Counted from the first letter of the stretch, positions 13,201 to 27,533 are shown. The stretch: 64,000 nucleotides of DNA from Erythrocercus mccallii (GCA_013397435.1 VZRG01001669.1:32718-96717); one strand, 5' to 3'. Notes: generated by a model not told the origin, from the letters alone. A program made the numbers and translations.

Positions 13201-15175
13201 CTCAGCACTCTTTCTAAGTATATGCATTAAATGTGTAAATATATCCCTCCTAAAACATGCATGTGTGTGTTGGATGGGGACTTAACTCCCAAGTCCTTGC
13301 TGGACTCATTGCAGCCCAAGCACTTCTGGACAGGGTGAAGACAAGAGAAAGGTGATTTCTCCCCTCTCAGAATTGATGGTGTGCACCATCCATGCATTTC
13401 CAAGGGAGAGCACTGGATTTTGGATGAGTAGCTGACTTTCCCCCTCAGCTTTCTATTTCAAAGTTTGTGCAGCAGCCTCCTCATGTGCCAACATTAATAA
13501 AAAGGCATCTCTGGACAAAGGAGCAGCTTGCAGAATAATGCTGGAAATATCTCTATCACACTCAGAGGCAGAGGGGAGTTTTCTTTGGTTTGGGGTTTTT
13601 TTTTTCAGACATCCTGTCACCATGTGATTTCCCATCGTGGTGCAAACTGTTTAGCAGAGTTTGTATTCATCTTGCTTTTGGGCAAGGAGTACAAACTCCT
13701 CTCCATTAGGAGGCTGGAAAGCCATTGCTGTTTTCTCTGATTATTAATTTCTAGTGGAAAAGAAGACCTTGCGGGGCAGTCCTGACACGTTGCTCTTCTG
13801 CTGCTGTCTTGTCTAGGAGCCAAAACATCACATTGGGATGCTGGGCATAGAGCTGCCCTCCCTTTGCACAAATACAGCAGAGACCCATCTTCAGACCAAA
13901 GCTCTTCCTTGCTATGATTTCTCTTGCTCCAAGAGGACGTAGTGGCAGAGACTGAGAAATCCTAAAGTCAGGCTTGTAGCTGGATGAAACTGCCTTAAGG
14001 AAAAAACCCTCAAGTTTGTAGGTGAAGCATGAAAGGGTAAGCATGCACCTTTTGTGCTTGGTATTAAAATGCTAGTTAAATGTGAGTTTAAGGGGAAGGA
14101 AAAAAAAAAATGAAGCCATTTTGGATTGAGATAAACACTTGTGGTTTCATTATCATCTGCTGAACATGCGTAGAGTGGTTGTTCCACAGCTTGAGACAGA
14201 GAAAAACCAGTGTGAAGTTACGGAAAAAAATCAGGGTATATCTTCTTTCTCCCTTGTAGATAGATACTTCAATAATTTAATGGAAATGGACATATAGATG
14301 GGGCTTGGCCCAAACATAAAAAGTAGATGCTTTCTTCCCACAGATCTTCTGCAAGGAGATAATGTTGCTTTTCTTCAGGGTTCATTTTTCTGATGCTTTT
14401 AAACAGTGCTGTGGCCATTTAAATTAATAGACTTGCATATGCTGTTAGCAGGGGTTTTTTGGTCTGATGTTGTGGTGTTCCCCAGTGAATCCAGGAGATT
14501 TGAGATGGCAGCTCCCAGCTAACAGTGAGTGTACCAAAAACCCTGGTGAGTACAGGATGAGAAGCTGCTTCACCATTTTTGTTGCTGAAAGGAAAGACCA
14601 TGGGAGTCTTGGATCCCCTTTATGTGGATCAGGGCACTCCAGCTGTCCCTGTACTGAACCTTTTTGGAAGGAATTGGTGTGAGAGCATGAACATGCAGTG
14701 TGTCGAACAACTCATCCTTACCTGCCAGAATGAGAAAATAGGATGACCCCAAAATGATTTTCCTGCTGTGTGCAAGCAAAATCCCTCTTGCCAGGGACAT
14801 ATCCAGCAGATACTTGGCACCACCGCTTCTTTGAGCATTTCAAAGGTTCTGCCTGTTAAAGCAGAGCACAGGAAATACAAGCCATTAAATTCATGTGACA
14901 GTGTTGTGACCAGGAGAAGGACAGTGGTGGGGAGAGAGGCACAGGCACGCAATTGCCAGCATCTTGAGGAAATGCTTGTTTGTTTGTCCTTTTTTCCAAA
15001 GCCCTTCGGCTGTGCAAGGGAAGCGACGGCAGAGATGTAAACAGGAAAGCTGGCTGCAGGGAGAACAAAGTGTAGGGGTTAGGAGATGCACGCAGTTAGC
15101 CGGAGGAAACCAAAGGTACTGGTGAGAAATCTCTGCCTGCTATAGGACTTAAATAATGAAATCAATAAGCTGAGA

Positions 15176-15455
15176 AATAGAATCCTAGAACCACACAGTG
15201 ATTTGGGTTAAACTTAAAACTCATCCTGCTCCAAAGCTCCTGCCCTGGGCAGGGGACGTCTCCCACTAGACCAGGTTGCTCAAAACCCCGTCCAACCTGA
15301 CCTGGGGCATCCCCAGCTTCTCTGGGCAACCTGTGGCAGTGTCTCACCACCCTCTGAATAAAGAATTTATTTTTAATATTTAACCTAAACCTGCCTTCTT
15401 TTATCTTAAAGCCATTTCCCCTTATTCTGCCACTGCATGCCCTTACAAAAATAAT
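15176..15455 (-). mobile_element. CR1 LINE fragment, 3' end, reverse orientation
   Basis: Read on the + strand, this matches the reverse complement of the avian CR1 3' region. It begins with a degenerate terminal-repeat-like segment (AGAATCCTAGAACCA) and continues with hallmark blocks: CTCCCACTAGACCAGGTTGC at about 15259, CTTCTCTGGGCAACCTG at about 15317, GTCTCACCACCCTC, and a TAAAGAATTTATTTTTAATA block. Relative to the consensus as I remember it, a short segment is missing between the CCAACCTGACCT block and GGGGCATCC. The element is 5'-truncated, as is usual for CR1, and is diverged enough to look old. It has no coding capacity. Confidence 0.88.
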
Positions 15456-18400
15456 TAATGCTGGATGTCCTGATCCAAGACAGACCTGGTGACACTTACA
15501 GTACCCTTTACAGCAGGGGCAACCTGCCTTGTGTTTTTTCTGTGCTCTGAAGGATGCAGAATGCGAGGATCACTGTCATAAACGAGCAATAAAATAATTC
15601 CCACATTTCTAAAAATGAAAGCGGAATCATAAGCATTAATCATCTTCCTTTAGGTCTATAAAATAGCAGCTTGTTCCCAAGAGCACTGAAAAGAAGAGCT
15701 GGACAAGGTACATTTTAAGGGCAAGATAATGTTTTACTAACACTGACAGAGGAGCAGAGTGATCCTGAAAACTTAAGCTGGTTAGTTGAGGTCAGTCCCT
15801 GACAAAACAGAGAGCTGGCTGTCAGGAAGCACAGTCAACATCAGATTGGAGACTGTGAAGCTGGATGTGGTCAGCAGGGTTTTAGGGGGGGTTTTCAGTG
15901 ATTTTAGGCACGTAGGTGGATAAAGATTATCATATCCTGGTGTCTGCCTCTTGGTCTGAGGGTGGTTTTACCATGGAATATTGAGTTGTGACTATCAGAC
16001 GATGGTGCCAGCCCTCAGAGAGCAGTAAAGATGGTTTGAAATCTAGAGGGAAGAAGCTGGAGAAGACACAGTGATACCTTCTGGTTTAGGATGTGCATAA
16101 TTAGTCTGAGTGTACTCGCATAGTAAAAAAATTTTATCCTAAAGAAAGGGAAAGGAAAGATGCAGTGGTTAAAAGACTCACACTTCAGTACCTCTACTTT
16201 GAGCTAAGTATTAAAGTGCAAAATAAAGAGGGAGGAGCAATGCCTGGCTTTTTCAGTAGCTTGTTTTTTAAACCAGTTTTCTATCAAGAAAATGAAAGTT
16301 TGCAGTGTGCCCTGTGATGACAAAGGCCAGGTCACACAAGTAAGGCAAAGTACAGGGTTGGATTTCCTGGAGTATATTACAGCTGTTTGTCCAGGTATCA
16401 ATTAGGAGCCGTGGAGGAAGGGTTTAATTAGAAGAAAAGCACATGAGGAGCTCAGTGCATGTCATTTGTGTAACCTCTTTTCTGGTCGTGGATGTTTATT
16501 TGGAGTCGAGTAAGATGCTCTTGGCGTTTTCCTTTGATCTGTCTGCAGGAAAATGAAATCCATATGGCCTCCACCCAGATCCTGGCTGCAAATACCCATC
16601 TATGCTGGGGTCATTTTTTGTTGTCATACATATGTACAAAGGTCCATTCATCTCTGAGAATGACATTCAAAATAGGGGAAACGTGGTAATGATATGTAGA
16701 GAGGAGCGTTTTGGTGCTTCTGGAATGTTCAGGAGCCTAAAGCGTATCATCAAACCTCTGAAGTCCTTCCTAAGGATCTACTTTTGTGCCCTTTTTGCTA
16801 TTTTTGACAGACTTCCTGTTCTTCCCCACAACACAGCTTAATGAACCCAGTATTCAAGAAAACTTTGTGGACAGCAGGGGCAGCATAAGTGCAGTGAGTG
16901 TAGCTCAAGTGCTGGGCATAAAACTACACTGACCATGTCTGTGAAGTCTTTTGTTAGGGCTTGTTGTTTGTTTGGGGGCTTTTTTGTTTGTTCTGTTTTG
17001 GGTTTCGTTATTTTTTTGAAAATTTAAACAGAAATGGTGAAGAGTGACCTTCTTTCCCTTTTGCAAGCAGTGTTCAGGCAATCTTGCTGTGGTTAATCTT
17101 GAATGCTACACTTAAGGTGGGTTGCCTGGTGTTTCCAGAGGGTGAGGCATAACAAGGTTCAGTATTCCCAAAATGGACCTGGGGCTGCAGATACTCAGAC
17201 ACCTCACACTGCACTGCTGAGACATCTTTGTGCCTGGCTCGCAATTGCCAGGGCTCTGTTCATGTTTTGCTGCAGAAGTTCAGCCATTGACATGACTGCT
17301 GTTAACGAAGTGACTGAATTTCGTTCTCCTCACCACAAGTCCTCCAGCAGCTACAGTGAAAATGGGCTCCTCTTGCTCCAGCCACTGTCTCAGCTCTTTG
17401 AACTGTGCTTGCAAAAGGCAGATCCACCACCTTGCTGCCTCTCCAGGTGCAGTGTTGACTTTAGATTTCTAACGGCAGAGCCCTGTGGCAGCATGAATTT
17501 TGCTGGGAAATGGGGGAAATGTTCACATGTTGGCATAGCCACTCACCAGTCCACGCTAGGAATTGCAAGAAAACTTTGGAGGATATTTCGCTGTAGCACC
17601 GAGCTAGTAGTTGTGTTGGGTGTGCAATCTACTGGATTGGGGCAGTATTTAAGGGGAAAAATAATAGTTATTTTAATAATCATTTTTTTAAAGGGCAGCA
17701 GCATTGCCAGTCATGGAGCTGAGGTTTGTTAGCTTAGCCTTAAGGTTAAAGAACATGTGCAAAGGTGAGAACCCAACCAGTGAGTGATTCAGTTAATGCT
17801 GATCCAGTGACTTGCTATCTACTTCCCTTTGGAGAAAACCCTTGGGAGCTGGGCTTCAAGCCAGCTGAATGAGTTGATGGTTCTTCTTGACTGATGCAAC
17901 AGCTTCTGGATGTAGACAAAAGGCATGGGCATTATTTCCATCCCTATGGATTAAGCATGCTGTAACATTTGTAGCAGAGGGCTTCTTTCTGTCTTGCATT
18001 TTCACGTGCAGTGTTTGTCCCCACCTTCTCCTGAGCCTGGGCAGAGCAGCAGCTTTGCAGAGATTGTGGTACCTGTACATACCTGATGGCTTTTCTATGT
18101 AATTGATCATACTGGAACTGTTTGTTAGTGTTGCTCATCTGTAAGAACCTTCTAGCCCAAGTCTCTCTGTATGCTGAGCCTTGAGTTTTTAGGAGGACCA
18201 GTGGCAGGATGATCTGCAGACCAGGAGGAAGGCAAGAAAACAGGAAAGCTTTGGGGAGATGTAACTGCTCAAGATGTTGTTTCAGAAACATAATTACAAC
18301 ACAGCTTATTCAAGGATAGTTTTGTCTTACACAGGGAGGCTAATTTCATCTTCCCCCATCCCTTGAGAGAAAAGCTTTAGAAACTGGACTTGAAGCAAAA

Positions 18401-21400
18401 ATTGCCAGGCAGCTCTCTTGAATTTTTCTGGCTGACATTGCTTTGGACTTTTGTGCTGAGTTCTTGCTGGAGACAGATGAGGAGTGAGCTGATGGGTGCT
18501 ACCTTAAGTATTTGAAGGTAAAGCAGTGTTGCTGCAGAGCTTGAAGAGGAAAGTGAAGTGGCAGATTCTGGCACATCTGGATGGGATGAGATGTGGACTG
18601 GGGATGTGCAATTAAAATCTAAAAAAAAACCCCACCAATTATTTTTAATTACTTGCATAGCATGATACTCTGACTGCTGAGTTAACCCATTGGTTGCAAA
18701 TGCACTTCCACCACCACAGACTATCCTTTGGCCATTAAACTAAAGACCTTCTTAGGTTGTATATTGAAATTGAGTAAATGCAGCTGTCCACTGATACCAC
18801 TGTAACAAACCTCACACGTTGCCGTGATCCAAGCATGAAGTTTCCTGTGATTTTTAGGTTGTCAGTGTCTGTAGTGAGGATGCAGTTTTCCTCTGCAGGA
18901 TGCTTGCAGGCAGCATCACCTCAGTCACCATTCACCACCTTGGGGAAAACGGGATTTTTGTCCCAAATAAGGCTTAAAATTGTTTGGATTTAAGGCAGAC
19001 AGAAGCAGCTGAGCCTGGAAACACTTAGCTTTCTTCTCCCCTCCTGCCTAATCATCAGCATAGATTAGTTCAGAAACTGGGCAGGTATTTTTAGAAGCTG
19101 CTTTCAGAAGCCCTGGTGTCACAATTTTTATTCTTGTTATCGGTGCTGAGGAATTTCTTGAGCAGCATTTCTGCTTTATGGAGAGGGCGTTAAGGATCAC
19201 TGTAGAACTTGTGGGGACATACGCAACACCCTGGCTGAACAAGGGCTTCCAGCAGCTGTAAAAATTTCTGAGCAGCAAAAACAAAGCTCGAGTGCAAGGA
19301 TGTCACTGTGGGCACTTCAGTTGTGTAGGCTGCCGGCAAAGATGGAACAGATGAGGATTTCCAGCTGATGCTTAGAGATACCAACTCATTGCCCACTGGA
19401 AGTATTTAAAAGAACCCCATTAAAAGTCGTGATGGAGGCAGACACATTGGATGTGCTTCCTCCAAGCCTTCTCAGTTGTTTGGACCCTTTGTCCCAGCGC
19501 TGCGTTGGCAGCTTTTGGGAATAAAGTGCTGACCTGAGGAAATAACACCTGCACTCAACTTTGGACCTGTTCGCAGCCCTGTTGGGTGCACGGCTGACGG
19601 GCTGGGCAGCACATCTGCCCCATCAGCTGCTGCTAAACAACCCCATCATGACTTTGTGGCGGTTGTATCAGAAATTTTTTTTATTTTTTTTTTTCCCTCC
19701 CAGCCTATAAGCGGGGTGGGGAAACCCAAGATCTTTGGTCGATGTTCTCTTGCAAGGCAGGGAGGATATTGCCAGTGAGCAATGGTCCGGCTGGGGCTGC
19801 AATGTGCAGAATACCTCTGGGATGACTCACGGGGCACAATGCAGCACATCCCTCAAGGAGACTGAATCACTGCATGGAAGGGGAAGCCAGCACAGACAGG
19901 GAGGCTGCTGCTGGCAATGGTGCTAAAAGGGAGCAGGAAAGGGTTAAAATGCACAGGAAATGGCATCCCCCAGCAGGTAAGTGAGCTCTGTAATTCTGTA
20001 TTTTTTTTCTACTCTTGGGGTTCTTTTTCCCTCCGCCTTCCCCCATCTGCCCCCACAGCCCTTCTGCATATTGTCTAAATCAGCATATAATTTATCAGTG
20101 AATATGTAGGAATAATTCTGTGAAACGCAGCGTTTCATTTATGGTTACATATAATTTTTTTTTTTTTCAGAACTAATGGTTTAACATTCATCCTTTCTTT
20201 AAATACCAGTAGGAAACATAGATGCTGCCTGGGAAGCTGCTTCCCTTGGTGTCCCACTCCATGGACATTTGATGGAGTAGGGGATTTATAAAAAAAAGGT
20301 TGAAGGCAAAAACAATGTGCATGCTGGTTTTGATATAGCCAAGAATGTCTTCTTTTCTTTTTAATGTTCATTTATCTGGCAAAAGATGAAAACCTTTTAA
20401 ATTTTAGGCTGCAGTTATCCTGCTTACTCCCTCACCCCTCCTCTGATACAGACCCAGCTGGAACTGAGTCACAGAATTCTTTTATTTCTTTAATATTTGC
20501 AAAATATTATCTACTCTTCGTAGTTCTAACATACATGTCATTGAGGATGTTTACAGAGGGATAAATATAGTCGTAGTCTCCACTGATCAAAATGGAGGAG
20601 AGTGGGGAAAAATTCAACTTCCTTTGGGTCAGTGATTTTTTTTTCTTTCCTTTCTAAACTTTGAGTTTACAGGAATACTCTGTATATGTTTGTCTGCAGA
20701 CATAATCATTTTTATGGAATGCAGTTTCTGTGGTTGTCAATTGGGAGGGGTTTTTTGTAATATTGTTGTCCATTAGCTAACATAGGATAGCAGGAGTGGA
20801 GTGCTTATGGTCAGCTGATGTTAGGAAAAAAATAGGGTAGAACTTTGTTGTGTTGGGGTTTTTTTTGAGGTGGGGAGAGTCAATTCAGGATGCAGATCTT
20901 AGGAATCTACCTGTTTGGCTAGCTAAACTTTTATGTGATTTTTGCTTATCTTACACGTGATATAAAGCAAATACTATCTGTCATGCAACAACAATTTATT
21001 ACTCATTACTGTAAATGATAGTGCTAATTAGCTTCCTTGTAATCTGTTAATATTTTGTACTCTTGCACGAAAATAGGAGGACTTGAGGCTGCAACTCTTG
21101 CCTGCACTGCTTGAGGTGGAGGGCAAATTATTCAAATGTATTACGGTGCCCCTTTTAACTTTTCAACCATGTGCACCTATACCCATTTGTTGTAAAATTG
21201 ATCCATTTAACAAATTTGAAGGGAGGTTTTAAGAGATTTCACTGAATGGTTGCTCATTAAAAGTTTTGTCATTAGTATGCATGTCCCAGTGATGTCATGG
21301 CTGCCTTTTAGGAAAAAAAAAACCCCAAACATTGTTTTGGGTATTTTTGTAACAAACTTTGCTGTGACTTTTGATAGCTCTAACACAGTTTCAACCATGT

Positions 21401-21757
21401 TACATAAATGCTTCAATACAGACACAAGTCATAAGTTAATCTGCACCAGTGCAGTTAAAATGTCATTTTAATTCAATGTTGTTTGTGTAATAAGCTAATT
21501 TCTGGGGAGAGACCTTAAATTCCATGTGCTTGAGCTGCATCAGTGGATCTTTGCTTGCCTATCAGCATGCTTGTAAGCCAGCTTTTTTTCCCTAAAAAGC
21601 TGCTTCCAGTTCATTTGAGGTTTTGCCCACGTGTACAGCACTTTGTGGGGATCGCTGGGCAAGTCTGGCACAGGAAAGGATGTTATGCTGGCCAAAAAAA
21701 AAAAAATGGATTTAGTCCATGCAGGACTACATAATATAGATATTTTGGAATATATAA

Positions 21758-21773
21758 ATACATACGTATGTAT
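21758..21773. repeat. 16-bp perfect palindrome
   Basis: ATACATACGTATGTAT is its own reverse complement and lies in an AT-rich TATG-repeat context in intron 1. It is probably a simple-sequence by-product. Confidence 0.8.
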
Positions 21774-24700
21774 GTATTTCAGGAATGAATTTTCGTGTGC
21801 TTCCTGGAAGGATCGGAACTAATTACGCGATTATGAAATCCCATTTGAGCCAGTTAGGATAGAGCTGTTTCTCACAAACTCAATCAAATCAGCCCTAAAT
21901 GTTGAACAAACGTTTTGCTGAAAGGGTTCCTTTGTTCCACACTGCCTCGGCATTTAAGGGAGATGTGGAGGCGGATGGCTGGGTTGTTGCAGGTGTCTTG
22001 GTTTTTTTGAGAAGTCCTTTTTCTTCTGGAAGGGAAAAAAAAAAAAACCCAAACCAAACAAAACTGCTATTAGTTTTTCCTATGGAGGATTTTTGGATGC
22101 GCTGCAGCGCTGGAAGCAAACCCAGGTTTGCTGAGCGCTGATTGTGGAGTCCTGACCCTTCTTCATTTTGCCTTTGGGGCTGCTCTAGGCTCTAGCAGCA
22201 TCTCTGGAGCAAGGAATGTGGAGACTGAATTTACCCTGACTGCGTGGAAACTAAAATTTCCCAGGTGTCCTTTTTATTCTGGTGGTATTTGATTTGAAAA
22301 CCAGAAAAATACAGGTTGCAAATTGGCTATACGAGAGTTGGGTTACAGGTATAGTGGTTCTTTGTTCCTGGTGTGGTGCAGAGGTGAGGGCAAGGAAAAC
22401 TTTTGGGAGGTTTTCCATGGTTTTCTTCAGATTCCATTCTAACATTTGATCTGGTTGGAGAGACACAGATGTCTTTTTTCCTTGGTGATACTTCATGAAA
22501 AAGTTTCAAACCTGCTGGAAGTCTAAATGGTATGGAAATAGCGACTTAATTTGCTATAGCTGCATACACTCAGAAGTTTTCTTTCAAACAGATTGGTGAA
22601 TTGGGATTTGAAGAAGAAAAGGCTGGTTATAATCTGCTGATATGTCACCCGTGCTGGAAGGTTCACAAACTGACCAAAATGTCCCTGCTTTCTGGCTGTG
22701 GGATGAAAGTGCAGACAGGAGCCTCACCAAACAACTTGCAGCAATCACCTGGGCAGAATGTGATGGCTTGAACTCCAGCTGTTGGAGCTGCTGAGGCAGA
22801 GGAAACACCTGGCACTGTGAAATACATCCAGGTCAGCCAGAGACAGGTTATGCCCCAGTAATGGTGAAGTTCCATTTGTTTGGATCCACATATCAATTGT
22901 GTTCATGTGCCTGGTTCAGCTGAACAGCCTGAGCTCTGCTGCTGTTGCATGAGCAGCCTCCTGCTGTCCTTTCAGCTCTTCCCTGACACCTGGGATCTGG
23001 GAATGTCAATGCATGGATTGAAAGTCTGTAATGTTGAATTCCATTATATGCAAATACTTTTTCTCTCCTGACCTTGTAAGCTGTAGAGTTGGGAAGGGAG
23101 GAAACTACCAAAATGCCTTATGGCAGCAATAGTATGGAAGTTTATAAGCTTGTATTTTGGTCAAGTAGCTTGGCTAGAGGGAAAAATATTACTGAGTTAT
23201 GGAAGGTGTCTGGGAAGTGTTTTAGATGCTAAAACTTAAAAAAAAATAGTAAATGTGGTGGGTTGGACTACTGTTTTTTCCCCCTTGGGATTTTTAGACA
23301 TCTGAGATGGTATTTGCAGTTGCTGCTTTGGAAGCAAAGTGGAGAAGAAGAGCAGCTGGTGGAAGGGAGTTGTCTACTTTGACCCTCCTTTTGTGAAGAC
23401 AGTGGTGAAATTAAAGCCTTAACTAAGGAGTGCATTGTTTGGTTTCAGTCCTGGATGCAGGATTGCAGCCCTGAGCCCTCACTGGCCATACAAGGGGCTC
23501 ATGGCTTTGTCCCCCGTTAGTTTTGCTGGAGGTGGTGTGGTTTATGTCTGAGAGCACTGGATGATGGCAGCCCCATGTGTACATGGTGGGCGACAGCACT
23601 TCTGCCAGCCACAAATATCACCTCTTAGACACATAAATGCTTTGTGAGTTGCACTGGAGATAATCAAAACCCGGGTTCAGTGATGACAGAGGTAATAATA
23701 TTCAGTCCCTTCTTGTTTAGGAAAGTTGTGTGTCCTCTGGAAGAGCAATTACACACACTCTGTTTTACTTTTGTAGATACATATGCATACCCACAAGCTA
23801 CAATTTTTAAAGAGTTCTCTTTTCCTTCCAATAAAAACAACACGTGCTTTTCGGCACTACCTTTAACTCCCCAAGTTCATTCTGTTTTGTTTTTTTTTTT
23901 TTTTTACTCAGGGTGGGGCAGGCAGACAACCTGGAGCAGCCCTGGAACATGGCTGGCTGGCTGCCATGCAGCTGGGTAATCCCTTCAGATACTTTCTTCC
24001 CAAGCTTTTAAGGCTGTTGAAGACAAATCTGTAGGGTTAAGATAGCATTTAAGAGCATAATTAAGAACAGTTTGCATGAGATGCGTAGTGTGTAGGCCAT
24101 AAACCCAACAATTAGAGAGTCTTAAAAGTTTCAAGGATCCAATAAAACAAGGGGAACTAAGGCTACCGTGGGGTTTTCTCTACTTGTTTCATTTTTAGCT
24201 ATCAGTACCTCATTAATTGTAATGGACCAGATATTTTCGTGTACCTCATTAAGCATTTCTTGTGAAAGACTCAAGTTGCAGTTACCGTGATAAAAATGCA
24301 GATGGATGGCTTGAATGTGGTTGTTCTGCTGCTCCAGTGCACCAAGGTTTCATCAGTGGCACGCACATGGGATTTGCAGATCGCTCTCCTTTGCACCTCA
24401 GCATTTGGAATACTTGGAACCAGCCAGAGCCTCGATGCAGTCGCGTAAAATTAAATAGCAAAGAAAATAAACAGCTTTTACACTAAGGAAGCGAGGTCCT
24501 TATATGGAACTGAAATATTTGAGTACCTCCCAAGTATTTATCAACACTGGCATGAGGGAAAGCAGCATTGCCTATTCTAGGCTTGTGGATGGAAACAGCA
24601 AGCAGGATTTAGACGTAGAAGACTGGAGGAAGCTGTGTGTAGCCTTGAAAATTCAGCCTGCAGCTTCTGAGTCCTAATCCAGTGATTAAACCAAGATGTC

Positions 24701-26985
24701 AAGCCCTCAGAACCCTTAACCACCTCCTTCCCTTTTATCTTCTCTTCCTTTTTTTTCCCCAAGTCCCTTGGCACAGGCTGGGCTTTGGGAAACGTGGCTG
24801 GAGCAGAGCAGGGACAGGGCTCTGCAGGGAGCCCAGCGTCACTGGTGACTTTTGATCGTGCAGGAAAGCCTGCCAAGGGATTACATTAATTGAGCCAGAG
24901 CTCTACCCTTCAGCTGGACAAGGCTCTTGTCTAATAGAGGAGCAGAGGTCATCTTGTGGGGGTAGGGGGATGGAAGCTAGATGTTGTGGCTTAATATATT
25001 TAAGGAGGTTGGTCTTCAGGGTGGGAGGAACACGGTTTAAGTGGTGTTCTCTCAGCGTGTGGTGGCAGAGCTTGTGAGGGCCATAGGTCATGGGTAGATG
25101 TGGATATGAAGAGGAAAAGCATGTGGCTCTGTGTCCCACCAGAGTGTCATTGTAATGGGCAAGGATAGTCATGGCACCTAAATTTAATGTATAGGTATCC
25201 AGTAATACTCAAATGTAGTTACAAGCCTAGAGAATTCATTGAGAGGTGATGGAAATGTCTAAATAACTGTCAGGAATCACAAAGTACCGAGTAGCTGCTT
25301 CTTGCTTAATTTGCCTTTAAGCGGACAATTTCTGCAGCAAAGTAACTGAAGGCAACATTACTTTTGGGACAGCCAGAGGCTCCAACTGCTGCCATAAAAG
25401 TGAATGGTAAATCCTGCAGGAAGCTATAATGCCAGTGGCAATTTTGGCAAGTGTGGAAGGAGAAGCAGCAGTTTTTCTGGATGACTTTTGTGGGAGGATA
25501 GGAGGGAAGGTCGTATTGAGCGGCTCTGACTTCAGAAGAGAGCTAAAAATAAGTGCAGAAAGGGTCCTTGGGGAATAGTAGAAAGATATAGAAACGTATA
25601 GTTGGCTTTCTTTTTACTTCATCTGCTAATTGCTAATCCTTATAGACCATATGGGAAAGGTACAGAGAAGAAAACAAAAACTGTCTTGGATGGAAGCAGC
25701 TCAATTTTTGCACAGTAGGAAATTAGCTCAAGTATTTTGCTTATTTCTGAGTATCAGGAAGTCAGGAGATTAAAGTTGCCACTGTAAAATCTAGAAACAG
25801 GTTTTCATTAAAAAATAAAGAGGTAACTGGATCCATTTATAGACACACTTGCCCTGTTTACTGTACCAGGAAGCTGCTTTAAGGACTTGAGCAAAAATAC
25901 TCTTAAAAACAGTTTCTCAGTTCCCTCACTACCTTGTGTGTGTCAGCTGTGGCCATGTATCAGGTTGGAAAGCTTTTTATCAGCCACTGCAAAGTACTCA
26001 GGGCAGCAGGAGATGAACTTCTAGCATCTGTGTGCTGCCATCATTGTGTAGGTCCAGTGAGAAACTTGGCATATCCATAAAATAAAGGCTGCAGCCTGTG
26101 TGTTTTGGGAGATCTGTGTAGCTGCAGAAGAGATGAGCTGGTCCCAGAAGATGCTCACCGCTTCCCTTGGTTTGTCCTCAAACTGCCTTCAGGTAGGATC
26201 CATGAGGCTGCTTGCTTAGATGTTAAATCTGGTCGTGTTAGAGAAAGGGAAGCTTGGAATTGAAGTGGTAGCACCTGAAACTGCTGCAAAAATAGTCTGA
26301 AAACAAGGCAGTTTTACCTGGTGCAGGGTGAAGAAAGCTACTACTGCTTGTCATGCTGTACAGGATGCTGGGAAAATATCTGGATACAGGGAGGAATTTC
26401 TTTCAATAAAGGATAATACCTGCCATTCTGAAAGGCTGCCCCTTTGATCCCTCTGTGTGTTGATCTTCCTTCTCCTGGTGAGGTCACCTGGTGGCCTGGA
26501 GATGGACAGTCCCTGAGCACTTTCCTTTGCATGTCCCTTTTTGTCACCCCTATTGGGGCTTTTCTGCTTCCTAATGACCCTGGCGATGTCCCCAGTAGGT
26601 GATGGAGCAACTGCTTTGTGGAAAGGCTACAGGAGGTAGCCTGGAGTCTCTGTGGGGGCTCTTGTGAACCTTTGTGGTGGGCATCTGGATCATCCCCAGA
26701 TCTTAGCTGCTTCCAGAATAGTTTCTTGTGAGGTCAGGATGCTCAGCCTTTCAAAGCCCTGTGAAATGCTGGTGAAACTGTTCTAGGGACAGGATATGGC
26801 CCTGATGACCTGAGCTGAGCTGATTCCCATCTCCTTTCATCTGAGTTGCTTGCTGGAGCTACATTGGTGGGGTTTTCCCCATAAAACTGTCCAAGATGTG
26901 AAGGAATTTGAGCGTCATCTTTCAAAGCTCACTTCACGAATTTGATCACAGGAACCATGAAACACTTTGTTTGTGGGTTGTTTGA

Positions 26986-27475
26986 GCTCCGTGTGTTCTT
27001 CCAGCACTTCGGAGCCCTGATGCTCCAATGTGGGAGTTGACCCTGGCGTGGCACCACTCTCTTGGTCCCTATCGCTAGCTGCAGGAGGCAACGAGTGTCA
27101 GGGACCACGGGGTTGTTTGAGCCGTGTGTTGACATCTGGAAAGCTGTCAGGTTCATTCCTTGAGTTTTGGTGAGTCTCTTTGCTACGGTGGCTGGAGTGT
27201 TCCAGGCCATCCATGAACAGAGGTGGGCTTCCACGCCGGGCAGGAATTCCGCGTCGGGATCAGCGCAGCGCCGTCTAAACACCTCCCTGGAGAAGAACTG
27301 CCGTGCGACCGTGATGCTGACGAAAAGCTCTGTTTTTGTTTTGTTGCCGTTGCAGTGACAGCTATATTGTGCGAGTCAAAGCTGTGGTTATGACCCGAGA
27401 TGACTCCAGTGGGGGATGGTTGCCGCAAGAAGGAGGCGGTCTCAGTAGAGTTGGCGTCTGCAAGGTCACGTACCC
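26986..27475. promoter_or_regulatory. CpG-dense cluster abutting SPRED2 exon 2
   Basis: About two dozen or more CpG dinucleotides fall in the roughly 490 bases that end inside exon 2. They are densest at 27230-27320, within otherwise CpG-poor intron. This could be an unmethylated island with alternative-promoter or enhancer activity at exon 2, or just local GC-rich sequence. No TATA box or initiator decides the matter. CpG counts were made by eye. Confidence 0.3.
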
Positions 27476-27533
27476 GGAGGGCAATGGAAGAAGTGGATTT
27501 CTAATCCATGGTGAAAGGCAGAAAGACAAACTG
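27356..27533 (+). CDS. SPRED2: SPRED2 coding exon 2 (EVH1 domain, first half)
   Basis: This exon is 178 bp. Its acceptor is TTGCAG at 27350-27355 and its donor GTAATA begins at 27534. It starts with the last base of a codon split by intron 1 and ends in phase 0. It encodes residues 9-68, including the conserved MTRDDSSGGW segment. The tryptophan there (residue 30) corresponds to SPRED1 Trp31, known to be needed for neurofibromin binding. The frame stays open for about 100 bp past the donor, but the next exon and the family sequence fix the splice site. Confidence 0.95.

Larger units (their letters stand above)
1..27355 (+). other. SPRED2: SPRED2 intron 1, 3' portion (non-coding)
   Basis: This stretch precedes the first recognisable SPRED2 exon and ends with a TTGCAG acceptor at 27350-27355. 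The phase of the next exon, which starts with the third base of an aspartate codon, requires an upstream coding exon ending in GA. I did not find a start codon followed by a short acidic peptide and a donor in this stretch, so exon 1 probably lies before the window. The region has scattered homopolymer T and A runs (for example 5634-5651), one CR1 fragment, small tandem repeats and many short chance frames. No tRNA, rRNA or known small RNA was recognised. That it is intron rather than 5' flank is inferred from the large first intron typical of SPRED2. Confidence 0.8.

Noticed and set aside
17103..17732. 209-codon + strand frame in intron 1
   Set aside because: It has no recognisable family, low-complexity cysteine/leucine-rich composition and no promoter or splice signals. 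It is best explained as a chance frame or noise.
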